Positions 28,801 to 41,023 of a DNA stretch of 64,000 nucleotides are shown here, one piece after another. The notes beneath the pieces were generated by a model, which worked only from the letters and a program-made list of their open reading frames with translations, made no database searches and was not told where the DNA came from. Positions within the stretch are counted from its first letter, which is position 1. Every line of letters begins with the position of its first letter. The stretch is from Mycoplasmataceae bacterium (GTDB taxonomy: Bacteria > Bacillota_I > Bacilli_A > Mycoplasmatales > Mycoplasmoidaceae), in contig JAHHTH010000002.1 in NCBI GenBank assembly GCA_020024755.1, positions 186,001 through 250,000 on the forward strand, given 5' to 3'. The position numbers and the translations under genes are program-made.

Positions 28801-29863
28801 TTATCCTTCAAGATATTATGCATTAACTATTACAGGATTTAAAGAAGCTGAAGTTACTGCTGTTAACCCACAATTTAAAGTTGGTAATATTTTCTCACCA
28901 GCAGGTCAATCAGGTGTAACTAAAGAATTTATTGCTGAAAATGCAGATTTAATTGAAAAAATGCGTTCTATTGCTATTGAAGAAATACTTGAAAATGAAT
29001 CTGAAGTAACATTAGATCAACTAAAACAAGTATTACTAAGTTACATCTATAACAACACAGCAGGAGATGCTGCTCAAAAAATCTTAAAGAATGTTCCAAC
29101 TCCATCTGAATTAACTAAAGATGATTTTGCAATTCAAGCACAATACATTAAGAATGGTGACTTAACAGTAAGAGCTTCTTTAAGAAAATACTACAACGAA
29201 AAAGGTAAAACCATAATTGGAACAATTGGTGATACTTCTGACTGATTCACATTTGAATTTAGCTTAACTGGTTTTGCTAAGAATGAACCAACTTCAATTC
29301 TTCCTCATGCAAGATTTGATATTACTAGAAAAACTGGTCCTTCAATTACTGCTGGAAAGCCTACATTCTATGGTGAAATTTCAACAGTATTAGATCCAGT
29401 AACTGGAAGCAAATTCTATTGAAAAGATTCTACACCTACTGCTTTAAGAAGATCTATCCGTGAAGCTTCTGATGGTAGATATTCACTTGAAGGTGCTGAC
29501 AGAATTATTAGTGAAACAATAAGAAATATTATTCTTGAAGACTTAGTAATTAATAATAGTGGTACTACAATTCAAGATATTGAAATTAATCTTGATTATA
29601 ATGATGCTATTGGGGTAATGAAAGTAGCTTATGTAGTTAAGAGAGGATACCAAATGGGTCCTAATGGGGTTGCTAAATTATCACCAATGAATTTAAGTGG
29701 TACATTAGATATCTTTGGATTCAAAAAAGATAATAAGTTTGAAACTAGTGATTTAACAATGATTCTAACTTATTCTTTAGCAGGAGTTGGTGTATTCTGT
29801 TTATTAGCTATTATATTATTCATCGTTTATAAACGTAGACGTGATATTGAATATAGACAATAA
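22835..29863 (+). CDS. Giant repeat-domain surface protein 1
   Basis: The frame is continuous for 2343 codons once TGA is Trp; I read through the gaps and found no TAA or TAG. The N-terminus is basic then hydrophobic (about residues 1-35), a signal peptide or anchor without a lipobox Cys. The C-terminus has a membrane helix (around S-L-A-G-V-G-V-F-C-L-L-A-I) and a basic tail, so the bulk should be outside. The body holds about a dozen beta-rich units of about 100-170 aa. Each ends in a pattern such as I-S-G-F-K, L-T-G-F or I-N-G-F-R, and many contain a K-Y-Y/K-Y-W strand before it. This resembles the mycoplasma lipoprotein-associated repeat (Pfam Lipoprotein_17) from memory. Role: probable adhesin or surface shield, inferred. 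Confidence 0.85.
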
Positions 29864-29879
29864 TATCGCGGAGTTATAA

Positions 29880-30776
29880 ATGCAAGATAGTAACAAAAAA
29901 GCTTTAATAATTGATGGCAATTCAATGTTTTATAGAATGTACTATGCAACTATGAATCAAGTTGATTATGCTTTAAGTCATGGATGAACACCAAATAATG
30001 CAATTAAATTAATGCTTAATACAGTTATCAAACTATTAGGTCAAGATCAATATGATTATTGCCTAATAGCTTTTGATGCTAAAGAAGCTACCTTTAGACA
30101 TGAAATGCTAGATACCTATAAAGAAGGTAGACTTAAAACACCAGAACAATTACGTAGTCAGATGGATGATTGCATAATTGCTTTAAATGCTATTGGTATC
30201 ACTACTAAAGCTATTTCTAAAATTGAAGCAGATGATTTAGTGGGTTCATGTGCTCATTTAATGGCTGAACATAATATTAAATCGGAAGTCTATACTTCTG
30301 ATAAAGATTTATTGCAGTTAGTTTCAAAATACTGTACTGTTAATTTAATGAAAACTGGTATTTCAGTAACAATCCCACACACTCCAAAAAACTTTGGTGA
30401 ACATTTCTTTAATCTAACTCCAGCTCAAGTAGTAGATTATAAATCAATTATTGGTGATAGTAGTGATTGCTTACCAGGTGTAAAAGGTGTTGGTCCTAAA
30501 AGTGGAGTTGATTTAATTATTAAATACGGATCACTTGAAAATATTTATGATCACCTAACAGAATTAAGCGCATCCTTACAAACTAAATTTAATGAGTCTA
30601 AAGAAATTGCTTTTAAGTGTAAAAAAATGGCAACTATCTTAACTGATGTCTTTAAACAAGCACCACTAGAAGACTTTTTGATTAAACCAATTAATGTTGA
30701 TACAATCAAACCAATCATTGAAAAGTATAAATTAAAAGATATAGAACAATATATCCAACTAAAAACAAAAAACTAA
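29880..30776 (+). CDS. 5'-3' exonuclease (PolI N-terminal domain homologue)
   Basis: The 298-aa protein corresponds to the flap 5'-3' exonuclease domain of DNA polymerase I as a stand-alone enzyme, the usual mycoplasma arrangement. Motifs: L-I-I-D-G-N-S, A-F-D-A-K-E-A-T-F-R-H, the metal-binding E-A-D-D-L, T-S-D-K-D-L-L-Q-L, and G-D-S-S-D-C-L-P-G-V-K-G-V-G-P-K-S of the helix-hairpin-helix. It removes RNA primers and flaps. It starts 16 bases after giant protein 1 and is followed by mutM and coaE, forming a repair-related operon. Confidence 0.93.
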
Positions 30777-30788
30777 GAGGAGTTAGTT

Positions 30789-31616
30789 ATGCCTGAACTA
30801 CCAGAAGTACAAGTTGTTATTAATTATCTCAATAAAACCATTTTAAACAGAGAAATAGCTTCTGTTGATGTTCGGTTAATTAAACTACTTAAAAACATAG
30901 AACCTAAAGCTTTTGAGAAAAAACTTAAAGGTTTAAGTTTTACAAATATTGAACGTCGTGGAAAATATTTAATCTTTCATTTATCTAATGGAGAAATCAT
31001 GGTGAGTCATTTAAGAATGGAAGGTAAATATAATTTTGAAGAAGAATTAGAACTAAAAAGAAATGATCATATTATCTATCACTTCAAAGATGGCTCAGTA
31101 CTCAAATACAACGACTCTAGACAATTCGGCACAATAAATATATACAAAGATTATCAAACTGCGATGAAATCCAAAGAATTAGCTAAATTAGGTCCAGAAC
31201 CATTTAGTGAAACTTATAATACAGATTATCTTTATAAATTAACCAAAGCTTCAAATAGAGCTATTAAAACATTTTTATTAGATCAAACAAATGTAGTAGG
31301 TATAGGAAACATCTATGCTAATGAGATTTGTTTTGCTGTTAAATTAAATCCAAAAACTCCAGCTAATAAGGTTACTAAGAAGCAATGTGAAGGAATCGTA
31401 AATGCAACTAAAGAAATTTTAGCAGATAGTATTAAGCATAATGGTACTACAATTCATACATTCACATTCAATAAATGAGAAATTGGAAGTTATCAAGAAA
31501 TGCTTAAAATGCATGATGCTAAACAATGTCCAACATGTCATTCTAAAGTTAAATTCGAAAAAGTAAATGGTAGAGGGACTTATTACTGTCCAAAATGTCA
31601 GAAAGGTCCTAAATAA
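30789..31616 (+). CDS. mutM: Formamidopyrimidine-DNA glycosylase
   Basis: This is a bifunctional glycosylase/AP lyase that removes oxidised purines. The 275-aa protein begins P-E-L-P-E-V after the Met, so the catalytic N-terminal Pro and Glu are present. It has R-R-G-K-Y-L with the conserved Lys, G-I-G-N-I-Y-A-N-E, and a C-terminal zinc finger C-P-T-C ... C-P-K-C. The Shine-Dalgarno AGAGGAG precedes the ATG. The stop shares its last base with the next start (TAATG). Confidence 0.96.
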
Positions 31617-32167
31617 TGTTTATATGTTTAACAGGCAATCCTAATTCAGGTAAAACACAATTATTAGATTTATTGTATGAAGATGGATTCACAATTTTTA
31701 ATGTAGATGATTATGTTAGAGAAATATACCAAGTTAATAAAATTGGTTATATTTTGATTACACAACACTTTGGCAAAGAATATACATTACAAGACAGAGT
31801 GGACACTAAAAAATTAGGACAGCTAATTCTTAATGATAAATTTGAATGTGAAAAACTAAAAGCTATCATTTGACCTTTAATTAAATCAAAATTATACTGA
31901 GTTAAAAACAGATATCCTAATTGTATTGTTGAGATGGCTATTTATAAAACTAATCCTTTATATTTTTATAATATTTTTGATTATGCTATTGAAATAAAAC
32001 GTGATAGCATTGAAAACAATCATAAAGAAAAATATAAAGTATTCTACGAAAAGGAACATTCTTGTTTTGATCCTGATGCTATCATAGAAAATAATAGTGA
32101 TATTTTAATTGCCTATCATGATTTAAAAGATTTAATTGAATCTTTATTAAATCCTTCTAATGATTAG
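31616..32167 (+). CDS. coaE: Dephospho-CoA kinase
   Basis: This catalyses the last step of coenzyme A synthesis. The 183-aa protein has an N-terminal P-loop G-N-P-N-S-G-K-T and the V-D-D-Y segment that binds the substrate. The middle (V-D-T-K-K-L-G-Q-L-I) follows the CoaE pattern of R-R-x-L-G-x-x-V-F. The family is somewhat divergent here; another small P-loop kinase is possible. The mutM-coaE order is common in Firmicutes and mycoplasmas and supports the call. Confidence 0.8.
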
Positions 32168-32385
32168 AAGAATTTCTTTTTCTTCTTTTTCTTTTTCAGT
32201 TTCTTTAAGTCTGGGTCTTCAAGTAGGTGTGATTGTATCATCAATTGACAAACTAGTTTAGAAGGGTGTTGAGATAAATCAACTGCCTTCTTAGCAAAAG
32301 AAGTTACTGATGGTACAACTACTGCACTACACATACCCAAAGCTAAGAAAGAAAAAGCTAAAGCCATTTTTTGCTTGACGCTCAT
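32164..32385 (-). CDS. Small secreted or membrane protein with Lys-rich tail
   Basis: This 73-aa protein has a hydrophobic N-terminal segment (about residues 7-30) like a signal anchor and ends in a run of nine Lys interrupted by one Leu, then Phe-Phe. GAGAGAAT lies just before the ATG. Lys codons alternate AAA and AAG, so the tract is not a simple homopolymer. It converges with coaE, and the stop codons overlap by 4 bases. Family unknown. Confidence 0.6.
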   Translation of the reverse strand: MSVKQKMALAFSFLALGMCSAVVVPSVTSFAKKAVDLSQHPSKLVCQLMIQSHLLEDPDLKKLKKKKKKKKFF

Positions 32386-32442
32386 ATATTCTCTCTTTCT
32401 TTTATTTGTTTTTTAAATTTTCTTAAATGTTAAAAATTAAAA

Positions 32443-32544
32443 TTAGTGTTGTTTATTTTGTTCTGAACAACTATTTATAAAACTACACTTACGTAGTGAT
32501 TTTGTTACTGTAGGTGTGGTTTTATTATTGAATAAATTTTTCAT
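32443..32544 (-). CDS. Possible 33-aa peptide with strong ribosome-binding site
   Basis: A 34-codon frame starts at ATG 32544 with AAGGAG 8 bases upstream and a TATAGT-like -10 further up. The peptide is basic with two Cys (K-C-S-F-I-N-S-C-S) and no hydrophobic stretch. It lies 57 bases ahead of the 73-aa gene on the same strand, so the two may be one small operon. A leader peptide is also possible. Too short to be sure. Confidence 0.4.
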   Translation of the reverse strand: MKNLFNNKTTPTVTKSLRKCSFINSCSEQNKQH

Positions 32545-32635
32545 AATAGAATCTCCTTATAGTTATACTTTTAAAATACTATATTTTTTTAAAATTGCAA
32601 ATCAAATTTCAAAGTTTGAGATAATGATGCAAACA

Positions 32636-32665
32636 AAAAGCAGCTTTGATAGCTGCTTTTATCGT
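32636..32665 (-). terminator. Terminator of giant surface gene 2
   Basis: A 10-base-pair stem (32636-32645 with 32651-32660) with a 5-base loop lies about 27 bases past the minus-strand stop and is followed on that strand by T-rich sequence. Confidence 0.8.
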
Positions 32666-32686
32666 TTTTAGTTTTTAAGAGTTTTA

Positions 32687-35600
32687 CTAAAAGTAAAAAT
32701 GTTCCTTCTTATTCTTTAAAGCTTTACTATATACAATTAATAATGCTAAGAAAATTATAAATATAATTGCAAATGAAACACTTAGTACTATAACTAATCA
32801 ATTAAAAGTTTTACTATGTATTTCAATTGTATTTTTATTACAACTAAATGCTTCTATATTTGAACCAGGAAAAATTGTATCTCAACTTTGTTTAGAGATA
32901 GATGCTGATGTAATTTCTTGAACATTATTTACTTGGATAACTGATTCAATCTTTTTAATTGCACTCTTTGCTTGTTCAGGTTCTTTTTGTATTAAAGGGA
33001 AGTAGCTCTTAACTTTAATAGGGAATTGATTACTATTAACTTGTGATGATATAGAACTATATAATTCAGTTGCAAGATTTTGTTTAAATAATGGTGCATC
33101 TTGACAACAATTATTAAATATTTTATTGTAGGCTGTTGTGCTGATATAACCATTAACATTTATATTTGGTGTAGCTAATGCATTAGTTACATTTAAATCA
33201 AATGTTTTAGTTTTAGGAACGTCTAATCCACATATTGCATTTTTAACAGTAATTGAACATTTTAAATAATTATTTTCTTCTCTTAACAAAACTGATGTAA
33301 CTTCTGAGTTTATTCCGTTGATAGAAAAGTTATTAAAAATAACTTTAGCATTTTCTGGGACTTTTAATCATTCTAGTAATTGCTTTTCAGATTCTTTTTT
33401 ATTTTGGATAATGTCTGCAACATAACTTGATTTTCATTTCTTGTTCAATATCATGTTTTTCAAAATAGTTTCTGAAGCATTTTCTTGAATTGAAGTATAT
33501 GCACTACTTTCTTTCATAAAACCATTTAAGATAAATATTTTCGAGAATGGTTGAGTACTTGGTTGGCCATCACTTCCATTGTGATGTGCTAAAGATACTT
33601 TAATTGAGATATTACCAGAAGTATAGTTTGGATTTAGTAATTCAACTTCGATATCTTTATCATTATATCCAACTCCAACATTCTTAATAAATTGATTTTG
33701 ATGTTTTACTACATAATCTAATGCAGCATTTTTATCCCATGTATCTAATTTAATATTTTCCATGCCATCAAGACTGATATTGTTATGATCAGATCATTGA
33801 GTTGGTACTGCATAAGACTTAAATCCAGTTAATCTAATATCATAAGTTTTATCTTGTTTTATTCCATTAATTCAATTAGCATTTCTGTTTAATTTTAATG
33901 AAACATTTACATTGCCGTTATGATTATCATATTTAGAATTAAATTTAGTTATGCTTAGAGTAGTTTTATCTAAACTTGTTCCTGGAACTAAATCTTTAAA
34001 TATTGGATTAGATTTGTGTGAGTTAATAATTATATTTAGAATAGAGTCTTTTAGTGTTGGATTGTTGATAGCTTCTTCAACTGAAGTATCAGGTAAATTT
34101 ATATTGATATTATTTCTAATCAAAGTAGTAGTTGAATTAGCTATTTTAAATCCATTAATAGATATATTTTTAAAAGAAGCATTACCACTTCCATCTGAAG
34201 TATAAACATTACTTAATTGCATATCAAATTTTACAGTTCCAAATGGTACTGAATTATCATTTCAAGAATTACGAATATTTGAAATAGTTAAATTACTTTT
34301 CATATCATATTTTGCAGGTAAATTGTTAAACATTGTATTAGTAATTTTTTCTTTTATTCATGATTCATTAATTGATTGATCTGTACTATAAATATTATTA
34401 ATATCTGGTAATGATATTGTAGAGTCCTTTAACGCAGTAAACATTGTTGTGAAGTTATTAATATTGATTGTGTATTCAGGAGATAATCTATTCACTAATA
34501 CACCTTTATTATCAAAGTATTTTGATAATTTAAATTTTACTTCTGCAGTTCCTACATTAGAATCAGTTGAAGATATTTTAACATCGCTTATAACACTATC
34601 TTTTGGTGCACTATTATCAAAGATATTATTTAAGTTATTTTGTAACAATCTTTTTGCTTGTTCAATGGTTAATGCCGAAGCTGAATTAACAGCATATTCT
34701 TGTGCTTGTATTGAAGCTAATCTTATTGCTGTTTGCTTTTGAACTTTTAAACCACATATATTGATATTATTAAATGTCATTTCACTAGCAATTCCATTCA
34801 TCCAAGCTTTATTGTTTTTAATTGTTATATTCAGTCTAACTGATCAATTTATATTGGATGCTGAATTAGGCACTAATTCATATTTAAAATCATTAGTAGT
34901 TAATGTGGTTGGATTAATATCATTTGCTAAATAATGAACCTTTGTTTTAATCATATTTAATAAAGATTCTTTTAGTTGTAAATTGTTATCATTTAGCTCG
35001 CTTGGTAATAAATTATTTACACCACTCAATGATCACACTCCACTATTATCTAGAGTTGTTGTATATCCTCTGTTTTTGAATCCTGTAATCTTAAATGATT
35101 TAGTAGTATCTAATGTTTTTCCTTTAGTAATTAAGTGTCCTGTTTTGCTATCCATATATTTTGATAAATGAATATCAAAAGAAATAGAACCATCAATTAA
35201 ATTAGCAGACTTATTACTAATTGAAATATCTGATTTTGTTGTACCATCTACTAGGTTATTAAAGAATTGATTTTTATGGTTATAAATAAAGTCTATAATT
35301 GTTTGGTCAGTTACTCTATTAGTAGCTACAATGTTTTTAAAAATAGAGTTACCATCAATTGTTGTTACATAGTTATATGAAGTTGCTGGAATCTTTTTAA
35401 ATCCTGTTATTAAAATATTGTTAAATTTTAATGTATTAGGATCTCCATTTTTTCAGCCTTTATCATTCTTGATTGTTATATTAACATTTAATGTACCTGT
35501 TACATCATTATAACTATTTCTAGTTATATCTATATCATTTGCATTTAGAGGTTGTCCTTCATTTGTATGTTCGATGATATTACCTTTGTTGATGATAAGT

Positions 35601-38600
35601 TGTTTTAATGAATTTATATCAGTTGAACTTGCTGTTTGCTTTGATAAATCTAGATTAAAAGTGTTTTTACAAGTTGTATTTAAATTATCCTTTTTAAAAC
35701 CTTTTATAGTGAAGTGAGAAATTGAATCTAACATATTCTTTGAACTATTAATTATTGCACCATTAGATTCATTAATATATTTGTTTAAATTGATTCTAAA
35801 TGATATTTGCCCTTTAGTAACATCAGGAAACAATTTAGGAATTACAATATTAGAACTATTAATTGGTTCTAGTAGATTATTGAAGAATTTATCTTTATGG
35901 CTTAATATATAGTTTTTAATGTCATCAATTGTAATGCGATTAGTTGCATATTTAGAACTAAATATATCACTACCATCAACTAATCTTGAACTTACAAACT
36001 TAGTAGCAGGATGAGTTTTAAATCCAGTTAATATAATATTGTTAAAAGTATATTGCGGTACTTCTTTTCCATTAATCAGTGCCTTATTGTTTTTAATAAC
36101 AATATTACATTTAATTATTCCTGTAATATTGTTATCTACTCTTGATTCAATAAGAACATTAGAATTAGTAATAGAACCTTTAGTATCTACAATATAATTT
36201 TTAGCTATCATTTGCTTGATGATATCATTATTACTTACTTCAGATGGTAGTTTATCACTAAAATCTAGATTACCAGATTTTACTGTTGTGTTTTTAGTTT
36301 TAAATCCACTAATAGAAAGAATTGTTTCTTTTGTTTGAACTTTTCCATTATAGAAACAATTTTGTGCAGTAACTTTTAGATCAACAGTACCTGCATCATC
36401 ATTTGCATTTAGTGATTCTATTTTGATTTGATCTTTAGCACCTATTAATGAACAAATATCAATTGTTGCACTATGTGAATATCCAAAAGTTTGATAACTT
36501 CATAAATTATCAGATACACATGAATTACCACGTTCAATATCTACTCTTTCATTTTTAGTATTATAAAAAGGTTGTACTTCAGGATTATATGTATCTTTTA
36601 CTAAACTTTTTCAGTTTGTATCTCCTATTCTTTTATCCTTTTTTCATACTACAAAATTTTGTGTATTTATTTTAACAAGTTCAGCTATTTGTGAAGGTGT
36701 AAGTTCAGAAATCTTTTTATCAGATTTATTGAATGATAATGATTTATTTTCTTCAATTACTGTATCAATAGGTTTTTGTAAGTTATGTATAGTAACTCTT
36801 TTCTTAGGTAGTGTGATATCTCCTATTGATCCATCTTCTTTCACACCTTTGTTTATTGTAAATGCGAATGTAACTGATGAAGAGTTAGGATTTACATCAA
36901 TATCATTTGGATCAATTATTATATTTTCATGTGAAATATTTTCTACGGATAAATTTTTAAAGAAGTAATCTAAATTTTCAACAATGAAGTTTTTATACAA
37001 AATTATTTTCTTATCCAAAAAATATGTCGGCATTGTAGCTAATACTGATTTGTTTCAAGGACTAGTTCTGATATCAATTGCATTTTCAGCAGTGCTAGCT
37101 CAATTAGTTGCTTTATCAGTTTTAAATCCTGTGAATAAAATAGTTCCACCAACATAATCAGATTCATTAATGAATTCACTTTCTACTCCATCATTATTAA
37201 CTATGTAATTTAATTTAACATCAGCTTGTAAAGTTCCAACTTTATCATCTTTTTTCTTAAAGTTAATAATTACATTTTTTGCTTTTATTTTAGAAGGTGT
37301 GTATTTGAAGAATTTTGAGATGTTATTGAATACAACTTGTTGTAGTTCACCAACACTAATTGTACTTGGATGTTTTTTATTTCATTCTTCTGCACCTTTT
37401 AAAGTTGTAATTTGCATTAAATCGTCAACTGGTTTTATTCAACTAGTACCACTTTCATATGCTCAACTACCAGCCTTACTATTAGCATTTAAATTAATGC
37501 ATCATAAATCATCACTTGATTGCGTAAAACCAAAAAGATTTCCATTATTTTCAGTAAGAGTTGGATAACCAAAGTTATCTACCTTTGCATTTTTGATGAG
37601 ATCACAACGTTGTAATACATCATCAGACTTAAAGTTAGTGTTATTGATTTCACTTATTTTAGAAGTATTGTATGAATTCATATTTAATTTAAAGAAAGTA
37701 TTATCTTTCTTTAACATACCCAAACTGATGTCATCTATTCCATTACTGGAATAACATATACTAGATAAATCATTTGTAGTACTAGCTGTTTCAACATCTC
37801 CTACATATTCATCTTCATCTCCAGAATACATATATCCTCTTACTTCAGATAATTTTGAATTTCCTCCAAAAATATATTTGAAGTGGAATGATCCTTCAGT
37901 GTCTGGATAAAATGTATCTCATTTAATAGATGGGACTGGAATACATCAATCAGAATATGAAAGTGAACTACCTAAGTTAGTGTTAAGTTGTTTTTTATAA
38001 CGATAGTTGAAACTATAACTATTTGAGGCTGTACTACCAACTCAGATAGATTGATTTGCATCTTCATCTATTTCAAATAAAGCTATATGGTTTGTTTTAG
38101 TTTTTAAATCCTTAATAACACTTATAGCTTCAACTTTTCTATTAGTGTCATCATTATTAGTAGCAAGTCCTCCTTGGATGAAACTATCACCATTTGTAGT
38201 AAACAACATGACATTATGTTTAGAAAACTTTCTACAATTAAAATTTCTACTAAAGATTACAACTTGATCTGATAAATGGTCCTTGCCACTTTCATCTCTA
38301 TAGTAAGTTGGTGCAATAGCAAATTCATGTCTTAAATTGAATTGATTATTGATTGTTGTAATTGCACCTTTAGTTTCAAAACTTTCAGAGTCCGGATCAA
38401 ATGTCACTACTCTAATTGTGTTTCCATCTTCAAGATAGAGAATAATAAAGATATTTAATGCTTTGTGATAAAAGTTAAAAATAACTTTACTACCTATTTC
38501 TGTGTCATATTGTGAACATAATATTCTACCAGTTTCATTACTGATAAAACTAAGTCCTACATTTTTTAATGGTATTAGTGTTCCACCACCTCCATTAGCA

Positions 38601-38863
38601 GAAATGAATCTGCTTCCTAGACCATTTTCTACTGGATTATTTTCTAAATAGTTTTTTAAAGTTCCTTTTTCATTACCACGAACTTCACTATCCATCATAG
38701 AACTAGTTGGTGCTGATGATGAATCTTGCTTGTGAATTTTTTGAACAGTTTCTTTATGGTAAGTGGATGAAGGTAAAGTACTACCTATTGCTAAGGCTGA
38801 TGAGCCTAACAAAAGACTTATCCCCAAACTAATAGGGACCAACTTCTTTTTATTTTTTCTCAT
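32687..38863 (-). CDS. Giant repeat-domain surface protein 2
   Basis: The minus-strand frame is open for 2059 codons with TGA = Trp; I checked the gaps for the other stops. It starts at 38863 with AGGAG upstream. There is an N-terminal signal (K-K-K-L-V-P-I-S-L-G-I-S then a hydrophobic run) and a C-terminal helix (L-V-I-V-L-S-V-S-F-A-I-I-F) with a short basic tail. The first roughly 350 residues lack the repeat and read as short strands separated by turns, which could be a beta-propeller-like head. After that come about ten repeat units ending in I-K-G-F-K, L-T-G-F-K or similar, like giant protein 1. Many Asn and Ser residues are present. A surface role is inferred; it lies opposite in orientation to its two relatives. 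Confidence 0.85.
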
Positions 38864-38886
38864 AATTTCTCCTGTTATTGCTTTAA

Positions 38887-38936
38887 GGGCACATAACTAC
38901 TTTTTGTAGATCAGATTATAGATTTCTACAAAGCCC
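38887..38936 (-). promoter_or_regulatory. Structured 5' leader of giant gene 2
   Basis: On the minus strand, GGGC (38933-38936) pairs with GCCC (38887-38890), and the directly adjacent UUUGUAGA (38925-38932) pairs with UCUACAAA (38903-38910). This makes a hairpin with a 14-base loop and a 12-base bulge, 24 bases upstream of the start codon. A TATAAT-like box at 38915-38920 lies in its loop, so either the RNA structure or the promoter reading applies. The rest of 38864-39153 is AT-rich without a gene. Confidence 0.4.
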
Positions 38937-39153
38937 AATACATCAAACTAGTATTTTCTAAGCTTAATGTAACCATATAATAATTATTTTGTGTATGACA
39001 AATATTTGTAACTATAAGTTACTATCTTAATTTATGTTTGCCCATAATTTTCGTTCTATTTTTATAGAACTATTGCTATTATTATTAAATGGTACTTTCA
39101 ATATACTCAATTGTTTTTAAATGTCAAGTCACCTATTAAAATTAATTAATATA

Positions 39154-39837
39154 TTAAACTTGGAATTTTAATTTTTCTCTAGCTCATTTATATTTAGGAT
39201 AGAAGCTACCTACAAGGTCTCAAAATTCTGGAGAGTGGTTTGCATGAATTAAATGACATAATTCATGAACTATTACATATTCAATGATTTCATCATTAAA
39301 CATAATAAGTTGTGTTGCAAATGTAATAGTACCAGTTTTTACTTCACATTGACCTCATTTAGATTTATATCATTTAGTATGAAATCCTCCTGGTACTCGA
39401 AATTTATACTTTCTAGCTAAATTAGCTGCCATTGATTTGATATATTCTGATCCTTGTTCATCAAAAATTTTGGCAACCATTTTTTCTTTATTATCTTCAT
39501 CTTTTAAAAATAGATAAATATTATTTCCTAGGATTTCATATTTTTGTCTACCACTTGTTGGTTTAACTATTAAATTATATTTATTACCTTTGATATAAAC
39601 AAAGTTCTTGTTAAGATCAATAAGAGTAAATTGTTCTCTATTTTCTACAAATGTATAAAGTTTATTAAAATGTTTAAGTACAAATTCATTAATGAAAGTT
39701 ATTGAAGTTCCTTTAGGTGCAGTAACTACAACATCATTATTTTTATCTACCTTAACATTAATGCATCTTACCTTTTCACGGTATTGCAATTTATACATTA
39801 ATGTTTTGCCATCTTTAAATATTTGTTTAAATTCCAT
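39154..39837 (-). CDS. YgjP/SprT-like zinc metallopeptidase domain protein
   Basis: The 227-aa protein has H-E-L-C-H in its C-terminal third, followed by a conserved H-A-N-H-S-P-E-F-W. Together these give the YgjP-like metallopeptidase pattern (HExxH plus a downstream His). The N-terminal part is a set of strands with R-x-I-x-V-x-V-D typical of the family (DUF45). It is probably a cytoplasmic protease or nucleic-acid-associated metalloprotein; the substrate is unknown. It lies between giant gene 2 and recA on the same strand, but a terminator separates it from recA. Confidence 0.8.
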
Positions 39838-39880
39838 AGATTAATTTTACCTTGTTTAAGATTTAATATGAATTAAATAT

Positions 39881-39908
39881 AAAAGTGAGAGGTGAGACTC
39901 CCACTTTT
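39881..39908 (-). terminator. Terminator of cinA-recA
   Basis: AAAAGTG (39881-39887) pairs with CACTTTT (39902-39908), with a further 3-base-pair inner stem after one mismatch and a 6-base loop. T-rich sequence follows on the minus strand. It lies about 50 bases past the recA stop. Confidence 0.7.
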
Positions 39909-39955
39909 AATATTATAAAATCCATTAATGTGTGCTAATAGATTGATTCTAAATC

Positions 39956-41020
39956 TTATTCTTCATCTAGGATTTCTTCAATAGCTTCAGGTGTAGTAGT
40001 TTTATCTTCAGATGGTTCTTCTGTTGGTTCATTTGAGATCTTAGCTAGAGTTTCTGCTTTAATTGCTTCAAATACATCTTTGTTTTCAGTTAAGTATTTC
40101 TTTAGCTGTTCTTTTCCTTGACCTAGTTTACTATCATTGTATGAATATCAACTTCCTGATTTTGCAATTACATTGTATTGAATTGCAAAATCGATGATTT
40201 CATTTTCATAGTTAAATCCGTTTTGGAAATAGATGTCTATGTAAGCTACTTTTAATGGAGCAGCCATTTTATTCTTGGTTACTGTTACTTTAGTTTGAAT
40301 ACCAATCTTATCATTAGATTCTTTAATAAGTTCAGCTTTTCTAACTTCTAATCTAATTGACGAGAAGAATCTTAATGCTTTACCACCAGTAGTAGTTTCT
40401 GGGTTGCCAAAGAAAACTCCGATTTTTTCTCTGATTTGGTTAATGAAGAATACAGTACATTCATGATTAATCATTAGTGATTGAATTCTTCTCATACCTT
40501 TAGACATCATTCTAGCATGAACACCCATTTGTTGATCTTCAACTTTTGCTTCAGCTTCTGCTAATGGAATCATGGCAGCAACTGAGTCTACCACGATTAC
40601 ATCAACTTTATCATTGCTAATCATGTATTCCATGATATCAAATACTTGTTCACCTGATTTTGGGTGAGCTACATAAAGTTTAGATGTATCTACACCAATA
40701 TTTTCTAGATATTTCACATCTAGTGAATTTTCTACATCGATAAACATACACTTTTTGCCAAGAGTTTGAGCTTCTTTAATGGCATGAAGTGTTAATGTAG
40801 TTTTACCACATGATTCATTACCATAGATTTCAATAAATTTACCAACTGGATATCCACCAATTCCAAGAGCTTGGTTTAAGCTAATACTTCCTGTTGGGAT
40901 AACATCAATTTTTCTTTCATTATTGTTAGCGAAATTAATGATGTTTTTTCCTAAAATTTTTTCAATGATTTCTAATTCATTGTTTTTAACTTGTTCAATT
41001 TTCATTTTCTTATTTTTCAT
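39956..41020 (-). CDS. recA: Recombinase A
   Basis: This is the strand-exchange ATPase for homologous recombination. The 354-aa protein has Walker A G-N-E-S-C-G-K-T-T (about residues 67-75), Walker B V-D-V-I-V-V-D-S, the Q-Q-M-G-V-H-A-R-M-M loop 1 region, F-I-N-Q-I-R-E-K-I-G and E-T-T-T-G-G-K-A-L-R-F. The tail is acidic, as usual. It starts 3 bases after the cinA-like gene, so they are co-transcribed, as in many Firmicutes. A second ATG five codons in (41005) could also be the start. No LexA-type box is seen. Confidence 0.97.
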
Positions 41021-41023
41021 AAG

